Source: Anaerolineales bacterium (GTDB lineage Bacteria > Chloroflexota > Anaerolineae > Anaerolineales > Villigracilaceae). From it: 64,000 bases of DNA. The notes under the pieces were generated by a model. That model was not told where the DNA came from, did not search any database, and worked only from the letters and a program-made list of their open reading frames with translations. The DNA is taken from positions 1 to 64,000 of the forward strand of contig JAGNWT010000013.1 in NCBI GenBank assembly GCA_017985935.1. The letters are read 5' to 3'. Of the stretch, positions 34,743 to 43,042 are shown in pieces; within the stretch, counting starts at the first letter, position 1; the number at the start of each line of letters is the position of its first letter. The position numbers were made by a program, and so were the translations under genes.

Positions 34743-34760
34743 TCAGTCTCCAAGTGAATC

Positions 34761-34798
34761 AAAAACGGCGCGGACAAAAGTCCGCGCCGTTCTATTTT
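34761..34798. terminator. Bidirectional intrinsic terminator
   Basis: AACGGCGCGGAC (34764-34775) pairs with GTCCGCGCCGTT (34780-34791) around AAAA. A5 on the left is the U run for the minus strand; TATTTT is on the right. Confidence 0.88.
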
Positions 34799-34807
34799 GG
34801 GGCAACT

Positions 34808-35665
34808 CTATTTCGTCTTTTCTCCGCTCGCCTTCATCCACGCCTTTTTCATATTCAAGGCATCCTCTTCCATAATCGGGCTTTCGCACAAGATCCTTCC
34901 GCCGCACCCAAATTTATTCAACGCCTTGAATAGCGCCTTCAGATCCAGATCGGCATCGGCCAGTTTCAAGTGGTTCTTTTCGCCCTTGGGTCCATACTCA
35001 ATGCCCGAAAGGTGGATATGCAAATTGCGCAGAGACTTATCACCCAACGCCTTGCCGTATTGTTCCAGCAGGCGTGACCATTCTTCATAGGTGTTCATCG
35101 TGCCGTCCCCGGGGCGGGCGTGCAGGTGAGCAAAGTCCAGACAGGGCAGCACCATTTCCATGGCGGCGCTCATGGCAAGGGTATCTTCAAACGAGCCGAG
35201 CATCGCAGACTTGCCCATTGTCTCGGGGCGAAGGTTCACTTTCACATTCTTCTTTTTCAATTCATCCACACAGCCTTGCAAACGTGGTACGGCAACCTTC
35301 AACACCTCAAGCGGATCGGCAGCAAAATACGAACCTGGGTGGAAGATAATATCCGTAGCCCCTGCCAGATAACCATAATGCGCCGCATCCATCAGGCGCT
35401 TGCGCGACTTGGGCCACTCTTCATCGTTCGCATTCAGATTAATGAAATACGGAGCATGGATACTGAGTGCAACGCCGTGCTCTTCGCTGGCAGCTTTGAT
35501 CGCCGCACAAGTCGCCTCGGTCACTCTCACCGACTGCACCCAGCCAAGCTCCATCGTATCCAACCCGACGGAATTGCTAAATTCGATCGCTCCCACAGAA
35601 CCGCCCGGCTTCTTGGGCGTCCCCATCGGAGAGCCGACAGTTCCAAATTTAAACGATAAGGTCAT
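34808..35665 (-). CDS. Endonuclease IV-like TIM-barrel protein
   Basis: The ATG at 35665 has GGAG upstream; longer in-frame versions run through the dgkA gene and are rejected. The 285-residue barrel has the endonuclease IV metal-ligand blocks: HAPYFINL, FHPGSYF, RPETMGK, CLDFAHLHAR, HIHLSG and CESPIMEEDA. It is closest in pattern to the archaeal/deep-branching Nfo group, so AP-site repair is likely; a sugar isomerase role cannot be excluded. It ends the yqeY-pgpH-ybeY-dgkA operon. Confidence 0.82.
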   Translation of the reverse strand: MTLSFKFGTVGSPMGTPKKPGGSVGAIEFSNSVGLDTMELGWVQSVRVTEATCAAIKAASEEHGVALSIHAPYFINLNANDEEWPKSRKRLMDAAHYGYLAGATDIIFHPGSYFAADPLEVLKVAVPRLQGCVDELKKKNVKVNLRPETMGKSAMLGSFEDTLAMSAAMEMVLPCLDFAHLHARPGDGTMNTYEEWSRLLEQYGKALGDKSLRNLHIHLSGIEYGPKGEKNHLKLADADLDLKALFKALNKFGCGGRILCESPIMEEDALNMKKAWMKASGEKTK

Positions 35666-35679
35666 GATGATCTCCAGAG

Positions 35680-36069
35680 TTAAGGTCTGATGAAAAGGGA
35701 AACGAGCCGGGCATACAATGGCGGACCAAGGATCAACAACCCAACCAGAATGGCCGCCAGCGCGGCAACCAGCACCGCGGCAGCGCCCACATCCTTGGCG
35801 ATCTTTGCGAGCGGATGATGGTCCGGGCTGACCAAGTCCACCACGGCTTCGATGGCGGTGTTCATGAACTCGCCCGCGAACACCACCGCCGAAGTCAGGA
35901 TGATCACTGCCCAATCACGAGCGGGCAAACGCAGCCAGACCCCCAAAACAAAAACGACCGTCGCGATCAGGCTGTGGATCCAGGCGTTCTTTTGAGTCCG
36001 CAAGACATAATGCCAGCCGCGGAACGCATGCCCAAACGACGCGATCCGCGAAGCGAAAAACGCTCTCAC
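35680..36069 (-). CDS. dgkA: Diacylglycerol/undecaprenol kinase
   Basis: A 129-residue membrane kinase of the DgkA family. I place the start at GTG 36069, 4 bases after the ybeY stop, because longer frames overlap all of ybeY. It has three membrane segments and the catalytic block GEFMNTAIEAVVDL, preceded by RTQKNAWIH. In Gram-positive-type bacteria this family phosphorylates undecaprenol. Neighbouring ybeY and pgpH form the same cluster in many Firmicutes. Confidence 0.87.
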   Translation of the reverse strand: MRAFFASRIASFGHAFRGWHYVLRTQKNAWIHSLIATVVFVLGVWLRLPARDWAVIILTSAVVFAGEFMNTAIEAVVDLVSPDHHPLAKIAKDVGAAAVLVAALAAILVGLLILGPPLYARLVSLFIRP

Positions 36070-36073
36070 TCTG

Positions 36074-36523
36074 CTACGAGTCCTGGATCTTGATAAAGGG
36101 CAGTCCGAGTCGAGAAAGTACCTCGGCCTGCGCCTGCCACATTGCGGCTTTTTCTTCCGCCTCGGCGTGGTCGTGACCCAGCAAATGCAAAGTGCCATGC
36201 ACTACAAGCAGCTGCACTTCCGCTTCCAACGGATGCCCGGCCGCCTGCGCCTGTAAAGTGGCACGCGGGATCGATACGAGGATATCTCCCAGGTATGGGA
36301 CGCCGGTTTCGGGGTCGGTCTCAGAAGATGGGAAGGACAACACATCGGTCGGCGCGTCCACACCCAGAAACTCGCGGTTTAGTTCGTGCAGCTGCGCGTC
36401 ATCTGTCAGAACAATGGTCATGTCCACATCTGACAGGGACGATTCGACTTCAAGCGTGAAGCGGGCGGCGCGTTCAAGCAGATAGGTATCTGAAAATTCC
36501 ATTTGAGATTCGATGAAGATCAT
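36074..36523 (-). CDS. ybeY: Endoribonuclease YbeY (rRNA maturation)
   Basis: A 149-residue zinc endoribonuclease needed for 16S rRNA 3' end processing. The zinc motif HGTLHLLGHDH has His109, His113 and His119, and it is preceded by the conserved TDVLSFP. The start overlaps the pgpH stop by 4 bases and has AGGAAGG upstream. The gene order pgpH-ybeY-dgkA is a conserved bacterial cluster. Confidence 0.94.
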   Translation of the reverse strand: MIFIESQMEFSDTYLLERAARFTLEVESSLSDVDMTIVLTDDAQLHELNREFLGVDAPTDVLSFPSSETDPETGVPYLGDILVSIPRATLQAQAAGHPLEAEVQLLVVHGTLHLLGHDHAEAEEKAAMWQAQAEVLSRLGLPFIKIQDS

Positions 36524-38631
36524 TTTTCCTTCCTCTGAATAAAGAGGGTTGCTTCCTGGTCGGGAGGCTTGGGGTTGGGATAGGGAATCCGCGGATGGTA
36601 TGTGCCGCGTAAAGTGGAGACAAAAGACTCCGTGATGAGATTCAAGTCGCGCAGGGTAAGCAGGGTGTCATCCAATTGACCGTATTTCTGCACGGTATCG
36701 ATCACATTGCGTACAAGTTTTCGCAGGTCGTCATCAGTAGCGGGTCGCTCTGCGCGGGCACGCGCTTCACTGGCATCCGCCAGCATCAACAAGGCGGTTT
36801 CACGCGACGTGGGGCGCGGACCGGGGTAACGGAACTGCTCAATATCCACCTTGGTCACATCCCCGTTCGCCGCCTCCATCGCCTGATTATATTGATAGCG
36901 TGTGATGAGCGTGCCGTGATGTTCAAGGATGAAATCCTGCAGGCGGCGAGGCAGTCTGTATTTCTTGGCGAGTTGAATACCATCGGTAATGTGGCGGATG
37001 ATGGTGGCGGCGGATTCCTCCGGCGGCATATCGTTATGGGTGTTCACATTTTCGGGGATTTGATTCTCAATAAAGAACGTTGGATTCATGGCTTTGCCAA
37101 TGTCGTGGAATTGCGCGCCAACCCTTGTGAGCAGGGGGTCTGCGCCGATCTTTTCCGCGGCTTGTTCCGCCAGGTTGGCAACCTGCAAACTATGTTGATA
37201 GGTGCCGGGAGCATTCCTCAACATGAACTGAAGCACAGGCGAGTCGGGACGGGCAATATCCAACAGTTGAAAGACCGTTGTCAGCCCAAGCGTTTGCGCG
37301 AACACATATTGCAGCAAAAGCGTCACGCTCGAGGCGGCGAATCCAGCAAAAGAGACCGCACCGATCAGCTGAACAATGCCGAGCCAATCAGGCGTGAAGA
37401 AAGGCAGACGATACGCCATGAGCACAACGAATCCCGAAGCAGAGATCGCCGCCGCAGCGCGGATGAATCCCCAAAAACGACGCACAGGTCCCAGCACAAG
37501 CAGACCGATCAATGAGGAGAGCAGGTAATAGGGTCCAAGGTCGAGCGTGTTCGAAAGTCCATAAGAAGCGATCAGGCACAAGGGAATGGTAATGACCACT
37601 CCCGCCTCCAGCCCGAACAAAGTTGTGATCAGCAGACCTGCAGCCTGCAAGGGATAGGCATACGGCGCGAGTGTGCGGTTCGCGAACAACCGCGCCCCGA
37701 GCAGGAACATCACGAACACGATCGCCATCACCAAAAGGTTGCGCGGCTCATTAACGATGACCGAACGTTTACGGCGGAAGAAATACAGCGGGACCAGAAA
37801 CGCAGAAAGCAGGATCACAGCGGCCGCGCCAACCATATCCTCCCAGCGCTGACCCGGGCGGATCATATCCAGTTTTTGGAAGGCTTCCATATCCGCCGGG
37901 GTGATGATCTCACCCGCAGGAACGATGGTTTCACCCGCTTTGTAAGTCCGCACGATCGGGGCAACGGCATCTCGCGCCGCCTGCCGGGCAGCGGTGGTCA
38001 ACTCTTCACTAAAGAAACTATTGGGAACAACAAAGGCGGTCACCAATTCCGTAACAAGGACCGATTGTTGTTCGTTCAGGGTCAGGCTCACAAAAGTGGA
38101 AACGCCCGCCTGGGCCGCCTCCACTTTATCTTCATGGATCGCGCGGCGCATGACCTGCTCGAGCACTCGCAGCGACTCAGCCTGCGCCGCATCCCAACGG
38201 GCATCAGAGGCCCCTACCAGATAATCGATAGTCTCAAGTTTGAAACGCACATCACTGAGCGCAACCAGATTCGACTTTTTCTCTTCGATCGAAAGCTCGG
38301 CGTTGGTCCGAACCGAGGTGATGTACTGCATGGTGGTTCGCAGACGTTCGATCTGCCCGCGGGCAATGCCAGAATCTGGCGAACTATAAACCGGCTCCAC
38401 CGCGCTCTCCGCCGCCTGACGCGCTTCCTCCGTTCGGATATCGCTCACGTACTCGATGTCGCGCGGTGATTGCTGAGTGGTCTGCGAAACAACACCGACC
38501 ACCAGGGCTTGCGCTGTGGGGCGCAAGGCAATGGGGGTCGTGAGTGCCACAAAAGCGATCAAACTGACAGCGGCGATCAGGCTGAATTGCAAAACTCGAA
38601 TACGGGTTGTGATGGGGGTTCTTGCGTGCAT
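36520..38631 (-). CDS. 7TM-HD phosphodiesterase (PgpH-like)
   Basis: A 703-residue membrane protein: N-terminal membrane helix (12-34), extracytoplasmic 7TMR-HDED domain (about 40-260, RTEEARQAAESAVEPVYS), seven membrane segments (about 270-470) and a cytoplasmic HD domain (about 485-650). The HD motif reads HDIGKAMNP, with a downstream DFILEHHGT. Characterised PgpH proteins hydrolyse cyclic di-AMP; that role here is inferred. It sits 56 bases after yqeY. Confidence 0.92.
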   Translation of the reverse strand: MHARTPITTRIRVLQFSLIAAVSLIAFVALTTPIALRPTAQALVVGVVSQTTQQSPRDIEYVSDIRTEEARQAAESAVEPVYSSPDSGIARGQIERLRTTMQYITSVRTNAELSIEEKKSNLVALSDVRFKLETIDYLVGASDARWDAAQAESLRVLEQVMRRAIHEDKVEAAQAGVSTFVSLTLNEQQSVLVTELVTAFVVPNSFFSEELTTAARQAARDAVAPIVRTYKAGETIVPAGEIITPADMEAFQKLDMIRPGQRWEDMVGAAAVILLSAFLVPLYFFRRKRSVIVNEPRNLLVMAIVFVMFLLGARLFANRTLAPYAYPLQAAGLLITTLFGLEAGVVITIPLCLIASYGLSNTLDLGPYYLLSSLIGLLVLGPVRRFWGFIRAAAAISASGFVVLMAYRLPFFTPDWLGIVQLIGAVSFAGFAASSVTLLLQYVFAQTLGLTTVFQLLDIARPDSPVLQFMLRNAPGTYQHSLQVANLAEQAAEKIGADPLLTRVGAQFHDIGKAMNPTFFIENQIPENVNTHNDMPPEESAATIIRHITDGIQLAKKYRLPRRLQDFILEHHGTLITRYQYNQAMEAANGDVTKVDIEQFRYPGPRPTSRETALLMLADASEARARAERPATDDDLRKLVRNVIDTVQKYGQLDDTLLTLRDLNLITESFVSTLRGTYHPRIPYPNPKPPDQEATLFIQRKEK

Positions 38632-38687
38632 ATTTCTTCAACCGCGAAGGACAGGCATGAAACAGCCGGCCCTTCGCAGCGAGGGGG

Positions 38688-39134
38688 TTACTTGTTAAGC
38701 AGTTCTTTCACGGCGGCGCTGATCATATCGTTCGGTGCGCGCCCCGCAACCTTGGGCATCACAATCTTCATGACCTTGCCCATGTCGCTCGGAGCGGAAG
38801 CCCCCGTCTCGGCAATGGCTGCCTCAACCAGCGCGCGCAGTTCCTCGGCCGGCATGGCTTTCGGCAGATACACTTCGAGGATCTTTATTTCGGTCTCATT
38901 GGCTTCAGCCAGGTCGGCGCGATCGGCCTTCTTCGCCTCTTCCAATGCTTCACGGCGATTCTTGATCTCCTTTTGGATCAAGGTCGTCACCGCCGGATCA
39001 TCCAGCACAACGCGCTTGTCCACTTCCACCTGCTTGATCGCAGCCAGCACCATGCGCAGCGTGCGCTTGCGGACTTCATCGCCGCTCTTCATTGCATCTT
39101 TGACTGATTCATTAAGTTGAGTTTTTATATCCAT
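38688..39134 (-). CDS. yqeY: GatB/YqeY domain protein
   Basis: A 148-residue protein of the YqeY family, which shares the C-terminal tRNA-binding domain of amidotransferase GatB. It has the family start MDIKTQLNESVKDAMK, KRTLRMVLAAIKQ, and DMGKVMKIVMPKVAGRAPND. Its exact role is unknown; it may bind aminoacyl-tRNA. The gene has TATAAT 6 bases before the ATG and no SD, and heads the pgpH-ybeY-dgkA operon. Confidence 0.92.
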   Translation of the reverse strand: MDIKTQLNESVKDAMKSGDEVRKRTLRMVLAAIKQVEVDKRVVLDDPAVTTLIQKEIKNRREALEEAKKADRADLAEANETEIKILEVYLPKAMPAEELRALVEAAIAETGASAPSDMGKVMKIVMPKVAGRAPNDMISAAVKELLNK

Positions 39135-39140
39135 GATTTG

Positions 39141-39146
39141 ATTATA
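39141..39146 (-). promoter_or_regulatory. -10 element giving a leaderless yqeY mRNA
   Basis: TATAAT on the minus strand is exactly 6 bases before the ATG at 39134. Confidence 0.6.
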
Positions 39147-39237
39147 CCCTTTCGTTCAAGGATGAAGAACGCGCTCATTCCCCGCCGGCGCCTGCTTCCA
39201 CATCCCAAATATTTTTTTCGTTCGGCATTTTCCCGGC

Positions 39238-39861
39238 TTACAGGTCCGTGAATTTCGCAAACATCTCAGGCGTGAGTATCTTTTCCAAGGTATCGAACTC
39301 ATGCCGTGTGCGCTTGACAGCCGCCGCCCGCGCGTACGCAAAACGCTCTCCCTGCTTCGGAGAATCCAAATTCATTTTGCCGTGCGAATCCTCGGGCAGG
39401 AATTTCAACGCGAAATCACGCATGAAAGGGACAAAGTACAAGGCGTCCATCGGCAGGTAGACCTTTCCGGAGTGCAGCCTTGGGCTTTCGATCAGGTCTT
39501 TTTGGACGGGATCCACTTCCAGCGGAGTCGGGACCGCGCCTTTGAACTGATCCAGCCACAGAGTGATGTAATTGGTATGGGAGTAGAAATCCTGCGCGGT
39601 GTGGGTTAATCGCCCAAAGGCGATCCACGCCGAGAGCACGCCGGGTGAAAGCAGGGACGCGAGTAAGTATCCACGCTGCTCAATGATGTATCGAAAACCG
39701 CCTTCAATGGCATTGTTGTCAAAATGGACTTCGTCGTGCCCGATCTGCTGACGGAGCGCATCCTGCTTGCGGTTGGCGGCAATGATCACCTCCAAGGCGC
39801 GCGGGCTGACAAGCCCATTGAGGGCTTCACGGGTCATTTCTTCATGAATGGGAACAAGCAT
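39238..39861 (-). CDS. Zinc-dependent phospholipase C/Het-C-like protein
   Basis: A 207-residue mostly helical protein. His and Asp residues occur in the order of zinc-dependent PLC and Het-C N-terminal domains: HEEMTREAL at the start, GHDEVHFDN (about 41-49), FGRLTHTAQDFYSHTNYI (about 82-99) and DSHGKMNLDSP. No signal peptide is visible, so it is probably cytoplasmic. The assignment rests on motif spacing only. TATAAT is 6 bases before the ATG, with no SD. Confidence 0.65.
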   Translation of the reverse strand: MLVPIHEEMTREALNGLVSPRALEVIIAANRKQDALRQQIGHDEVHFDNNAIEGGFRYIIEQRGYLLASLLSPGVLSAWIAFGRLTHTAQDFYSHTNYITLWLDQFKGAVPTPLEVDPVQKDLIESPRLHSGKVYLPMDALYFVPFMRDFALKFLPEDSHGKMNLDSPKQGERFAYARAAAVKRTRHEFDTLEKILTPEMFAKFTDL

Positions 39862-39867
39862 GCCTGA

Positions 39868-39873
39868 ATTATA
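39868..39873 (-). promoter_or_regulatory. -10 element giving a leaderless Het-C-like mRNA
   Basis: TATAAT on the minus strand is 6 bases before the ATG at 39861. It faces away from the pduO -10 only 22 bases off. Confidence 0.6.
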
Positions 39874-39895
39874 AGCGCGGCATGGATTAAGTGGT

Positions 39896-39901
39896 TATAA
39901 T
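39896..39901 (+). promoter_or_regulatory. -10 element giving a leaderless pduO mRNA
   Basis: TATAAT is 6 bases before the ATG at 39908. Confidence 0.6.
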
Positions 39902-39907
39902 GCGCCC

Positions 39908-40450
39908 ATGACTTTTTACACCGCAAGAGGCGATGACGGCACCACAGGATTGCTCGGCGACGGGCGCGTCCCCAAATATCATGAACGCATGGAAGCGATC
40001 GGCGCGCTGGATGAAGCCTCCGCCGCGCTTGGGCTGGCGCGCGCGCAATGCACCGCCCCGCAAACCCCTTCCATTTTGCTGGAGGCGCAGCGCGATCTCT
40101 ATAAATTGATGGCTGAAGTTGCAGCCACCCCCGAGAACGCCCAGCGGTTTCATTTCATCGACGAGGGGCGGGTAAAGTGGCTCGAAAAAGAGACCGATGA
40201 GTTAAGCGTTGTGGTGGAGATGCCCAGGGAATTCATCCTGCCGGGGGATACACTTGGCGGAGCGGCGCTCTCGATGGCGCGCGCCATCATCCGCAGGGCA
40301 GAGCGGCGCGTGGTCAGTCTTTTCGATGACGAGGTGGTGATCAACCCCGACCTGCAGCGTTACCTGAACAGGCTTTCGTCCTTATGCTTCGTACTTGAGC
40401 TTCTTGAGAATCAGTTCGCGGGGAAGAAGACCTCACTTGCAAAACCATAA
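39908..40450 (+). CDS. pduO: Cob(I)alamin adenosyltransferase, PduO type
   Basis: It transfers the adenosyl group of ATP to cob(I)alamin, making coenzyme B12. The 180-residue protein has the ATP-binding N-terminus YTARGDDGTTGLL and the C-terminal helix motifs FILPGDTLGGAALSMARAIIRRAERR and YLNRLSSLCFVL. No B12 enzyme or riboswitch is adjacent. It has no SD and is predicted leaderless. Confidence 0.93.
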   Translation: MTFYTARGDDGTTGLLGDGRVPKYHERMEAIGALDEASAALGLARAQCTAPQTPSILLEAQRDLYKLMAEVAATPENAQRFHFIDEGRVKWLEKETDELSVVVEMPREFILPGDTLGGAALSMARAIIRRAERRVVSLFDDEVVINPDLQRYLNRLSSLCFVLELLENQFAGKKTSLAKP

Positions 40451-40518
40451 ATAAGCAGGAGACCGACGCACCCATCATACGTCGTCTCTGTCTGAAAAAC
40501 ACACACAAAGGTTTCCAC

Positions 40519-41220
40519 ATGACAGGCACTATCATCAATATCGCCGCCATTCTGATCGGCGGAACAGTTGGTTTAATCTTCGGGTCGCGCATTCCTGAAA
40601 AATTCAAAGGCACCGTTATCGCGGGCATGGGTCTTTTCACCGCAGCAATGGGTTTGCAGATGTTCTTTGAAAGCAACAATCAGTTGATCGTACTCGGTGC
40701 GCTCATCATCGGCGCTTTGATCGGCGAATGGGTTGGCATTGAAGACGGGCTGCAGTCTCTGGGGCAGTCTCTTGAAAAACGCTTTTCACGGGATTCAGAA
40801 ACCGGCAGCGGCTCACGTTTCGTGCGCGGGTTCATGGTCTCCTCCCTGCTTTTTTGCATTGGTCCAATGGCGATCCTCGGCTCTATCCAGGATGGATTGA
40901 CCGGTGACTATAATCTTCTGGCTGTAAAATCCACACTGGACGGTTTTGCCGCCATCGCTTTCGCCTCCACCCTCGGCGTGGGAGTGATGTTCTCTTCACT
41001 CATCATCCTCATCTATCAGGGAGGCATCAGCCTGTTGGCGGGTTTGCTCAACTCCATTGTGACCGACCCAATGATGGCAGAGATGACCGCAACCGGTGGT
41101 GTGATCCTGATGGGGGTCGCCCTCAATAATCTGCTGGAAATAAAACAGATCCGCGTGGGAAATTTTTTACCGGCGCTGGCGGTCGCTCCGCTGATCGTTT
41201 GGGCCCTGAGCCTGTTCTGA
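40519..41220 (+). CDS. DUF554 family membrane protein
   Basis: A 233-residue protein with about six to seven membrane segments. It has the family features GTIINIAAILIGGTVGLIFG at the start, ALIIGALIGEWVGIEDGLQ and FCIGPMAILGSIQDGL. Members (for example YdfK/YqgA) have no proven function; transport is often suggested. It follows pduO by 68 bases and ends in a terminator shared with tRNA-Lys. Confidence 0.88.
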   Translation: MTGTIINIAAILIGGTVGLIFGSRIPEKFKGTVIAGMGLFTAAMGLQMFFESNNQLIVLGALIIGALIGEWVGIEDGLQSLGQSLEKRFSRDSETGSGSRFVRGFMVSSLLFCIGPMAILGSIQDGLTGDYNLLAVKSTLDGFAAIAFASTLGVGVMFSSLIILIYQGGISLLAGLLNSIVTDPMMAEMTATGGVILMGVALNNLLEIKQIRVGNFLPALAVAPLIVWALSLF

Positions 41221-41233
41221 AATTAATTGCCAA

Positions 41234-41269
41234 CAAAAAAAACACCCGACGATCGTCGGGTGTTTTTTT
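41234..41269. terminator. Bidirectional intrinsic terminator
   Basis: AACACCCGAC (41241-41250) pairs with GTCGGGTGTT (41255-41264) around GATC, flanked by A and T runs. It ends the DUF554 gene and the convergent tRNA-Lys. Confidence 0.92.
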
Positions 41270-41270
41270 G

Positions 41271-41342
41271 TGACTCCGGGGGGATTTGAACCCTCAACCA
41301 ATTGATTAAGAGTCAACTGCTCTGCCATTGAGCTACGGAGCC
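41271..41342 (-). tRNA. tRNA-Lys (anticodon CUU)
   Basis: A 72-base cloverleaf on the minus strand. Acceptor GGCTCCG pairs with CGGAGTC (one G-U), the D arm is GCTC/GAGC, the anticodon stem GTTGA/TCAAT carries loop CTCTTAA (anticodon CTT), and the T loop is TTCAAAT. The T stem GAGGG/CCCCC has one A-C mismatch. The discriminator is A and CCA is not encoded. A near-perfect promoter precedes it. Confidence 0.95.
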
Positions 41343-41364
41343 ATTTTTGCTGTTCGCGGACGGT

Positions 41365-41392
41365 ATTATACCCCAAAGAAATTTGGTGTCAA
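41365..41392 (-). promoter_or_regulatory. Consensus promoter of tRNA-Lys
   Basis: On the minus strand TTGACA (41392-41387) and TATAAT (41370-41365) are 16 bases apart, both perfect matches to the sigma-70 consensus. The mature tRNA begins 22 bases after the -10. Confidence 0.88.
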
Positions 41393-41454
41393 TAATTCAA
41401 TGTCAGCCAAACAGTTTAAGGGAAGGCTTTTTTTCTGCTGTTGATCCCATCAAA

Positions 41455-41488
41455 AGAAAAACCCCGGAAACATATTCCGGGGTTTTAT
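41455..41488 (-). terminator. Intrinsic terminator of the nuo operon
   Basis: AAAACCCCGGAA (41458-41469) pairs with TTCCGGGGTTTT (41475-41486). On the minus strand it is followed by TTTTTCTTTT. It is 22 bases after the nuoN stop. Confidence 0.88.
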
Positions 41489-41509
41489 CATCAGGTTGGA
41501 AAGGTTTCT

Positions 41510-42952
41510 TTAAAACAAGCGCAGCACTGCAGCGCCAGCCATCACAAACAACCACTGCGGGATAAAGCTCAACACAACAGCCGCGACCGCAGTGACGGAC
41601 ACTGTAAAAACAAGCCAGGGATCGCGATCAACGACCGGGTCACCTTCACGCATATACATGTTGACGACCACTCTCAAATAATAATAGGCTGAGACCAGGG
41701 AGGTTACCACACCAATGATGGCAAGCCCGGTAAATCCGCCCGCAACCACAGCGCGGAAAAGATAGAACTTACCGACCAGCCCAAGAGTGGGGGGGAAACC
41801 GATGAAGGAGAGCATGAAAACTGTCATGCCGACTGCGAGAGCAGGATATTTTTTTGCAAGGCCAGCGAAGTCACCGATCTCAAGTCCCTTGCCTTCGGCC
41901 TTTTCAAGTGAGATCACGACCGCCCATGCGCCGAAGTTCGTCACAGCGTAGGAAACGAGATAGAACAGTGCAGCCGCAACAGAGACCGGCATGACTTCCT
42001 TATTTCCGTAGGGAACAAAAGCCATCAGAATATAACCGGCGTGGGCGATGCTGGAATACGCCAGCATGCGCTTGATGTTGGTCTGTGAAATGGCGGTAAG
42101 GTTCCCAACGATCATGGTCAATGCGGCCAGCACCCAAATCACATCCGTGATATCTACCGAGAGGGATGGGAAAGCCGTGGCAAAAACTCGAAGCAGAGCG
42201 GCAAAGCCGGCGATCTTCGCGCCAGAGGACATGAAGGCGGTGACAGCAGTCGGCGAGCCCTGATACACGTCCGGGGTCCACATGTGGAAGGGAACCGCTG
42301 CGACCTTGAAGCCAAACCCCACAAGAAGCAGGGCGGCACCAATGGTGAGCAGCAGGCTGGGAGCCCCGTTTGCCGCGGCGTAAAAGATTCCACCGAGCGA
42401 TGTGGTGGCGGTCGCACCATAGATCAACGCAGTTCCGTACACAACAAATCCGGTCGAGAACGCGCCGAGCAGGAAGTATTTGACCCCAGCTTCTTCAGAT
42501 TGCAAATTCGGGCGCGCAAAGGCAGCCAACACATACAGGGGGATGGAGAGCCATTCCAACGCAAGGAAGATGATGATTAGGTCGGCAGCTTGTGCCATCA
42601 ACATCATGCCCGAAACGCTGAAAAGCATCAGGGTGTAGTATTCACCGCGCTCAAGCCCCATACGTTTGAGATACCCGTAGGCAAGGGCAATGCCCAGCAA
42701 CCCACTGGCAAGAAGAATGATATTTACAAAGACCGAGAACCCGTCCACCACCACCATGTTGTTGAAACCGACGTTCTCGCTGCCAGACTGGGTGACCGTC
42801 AACCCGAGTGTGACTGCCAGCCCCAACGCGGACAGGAATGCCGTGAAACCTTTGCTGTTCTTTGGAATGAAGAGGTCAGCCAGCAAAAGCAAACAGGACC
42901 AAACGGTAAGGAAGGTCAGCGGGAGAATGGTATAAAAATCAGTTTGCGTCAT
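41510..42952 (-). CDS. nuoN: NADH-quinone oxidoreductase subunit N
   Basis: One of the three antiporter-like proton-pumping subunits of complex I. The 480-residue protein has about 14 membrane segments, with the conserved Glu in LALEWLSIPLYVLAAF and Lys in the FGFKVAAVPFHMWTPDVYQGSPT block. It is the last gene of the nuo operon; a 90-base spacer rich in short degenerate repeats separates it from nuoM. Confidence 0.95.
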   Translation of the reverse strand: MTQTDFYTILPLTFLTVWSCLLLLADLFIPKNSKGFTAFLSALGLAVTLGLTVTQSGSENVGFNNMVVVDGFSVFVNIILLASGLLGIALAYGYLKRMGLERGEYYTLMLFSVSGMMLMAQAADLIIIFLALEWLSIPLYVLAAFARPNLQSEEAGVKYFLLGAFSTGFVVYGTALIYGATATTSLGGIFYAAANGAPSLLLTIGAALLLVGFGFKVAAVPFHMWTPDVYQGSPTAVTAFMSSGAKIAGFAALLRVFATAFPSLSVDITDVIWVLAALTMIVGNLTAISQTNIKRMLAYSSIAHAGYILMAFVPYGNKEVMPVSVAAALFYLVSYAVTNFGAWAVVISLEKAEGKGLEIGDFAGLAKKYPALAVGMTVFMLSFIGFPPTLGLVGKFYLFRAVVAGGFTGLAIIGVVTSLVSAYYYLRVVVNMYMREGDPVVDRDPWLVFTVSVTAVAAVVLSFIPQWLFVMAGAAVLRLF

Positions 42953-43042
42953 GAACGCTCCAAGTGCCAGTTACCAGTTATGAGTTACCAGTTACCCGTT
43001 TTCAGTAAACGGTAATCAGTCATGGTAATTGGGGAATATTTA
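42953..43042 (-). repeat. Degenerate short-repeat spacer between nuoM and nuoN
   Basis: The spacer contains several near copies of a 7-base unit, on the minus strand GGTAACT/GGTAACTC/ATAACTG, and a related run near GATTACCGTTTACTG. Similar units recur in the nuoI-nuoJ spacer. Confidence 0.6.

Noticed and set aside
35666-35914. N-terminal extension of the endonuclease IV-like gene
   Set aside because: The extra 83 codons overlap dgkA in another frame and are Gly/Arg-rich without domain features; the ATG at 35665 has an SD and starts the barrel.
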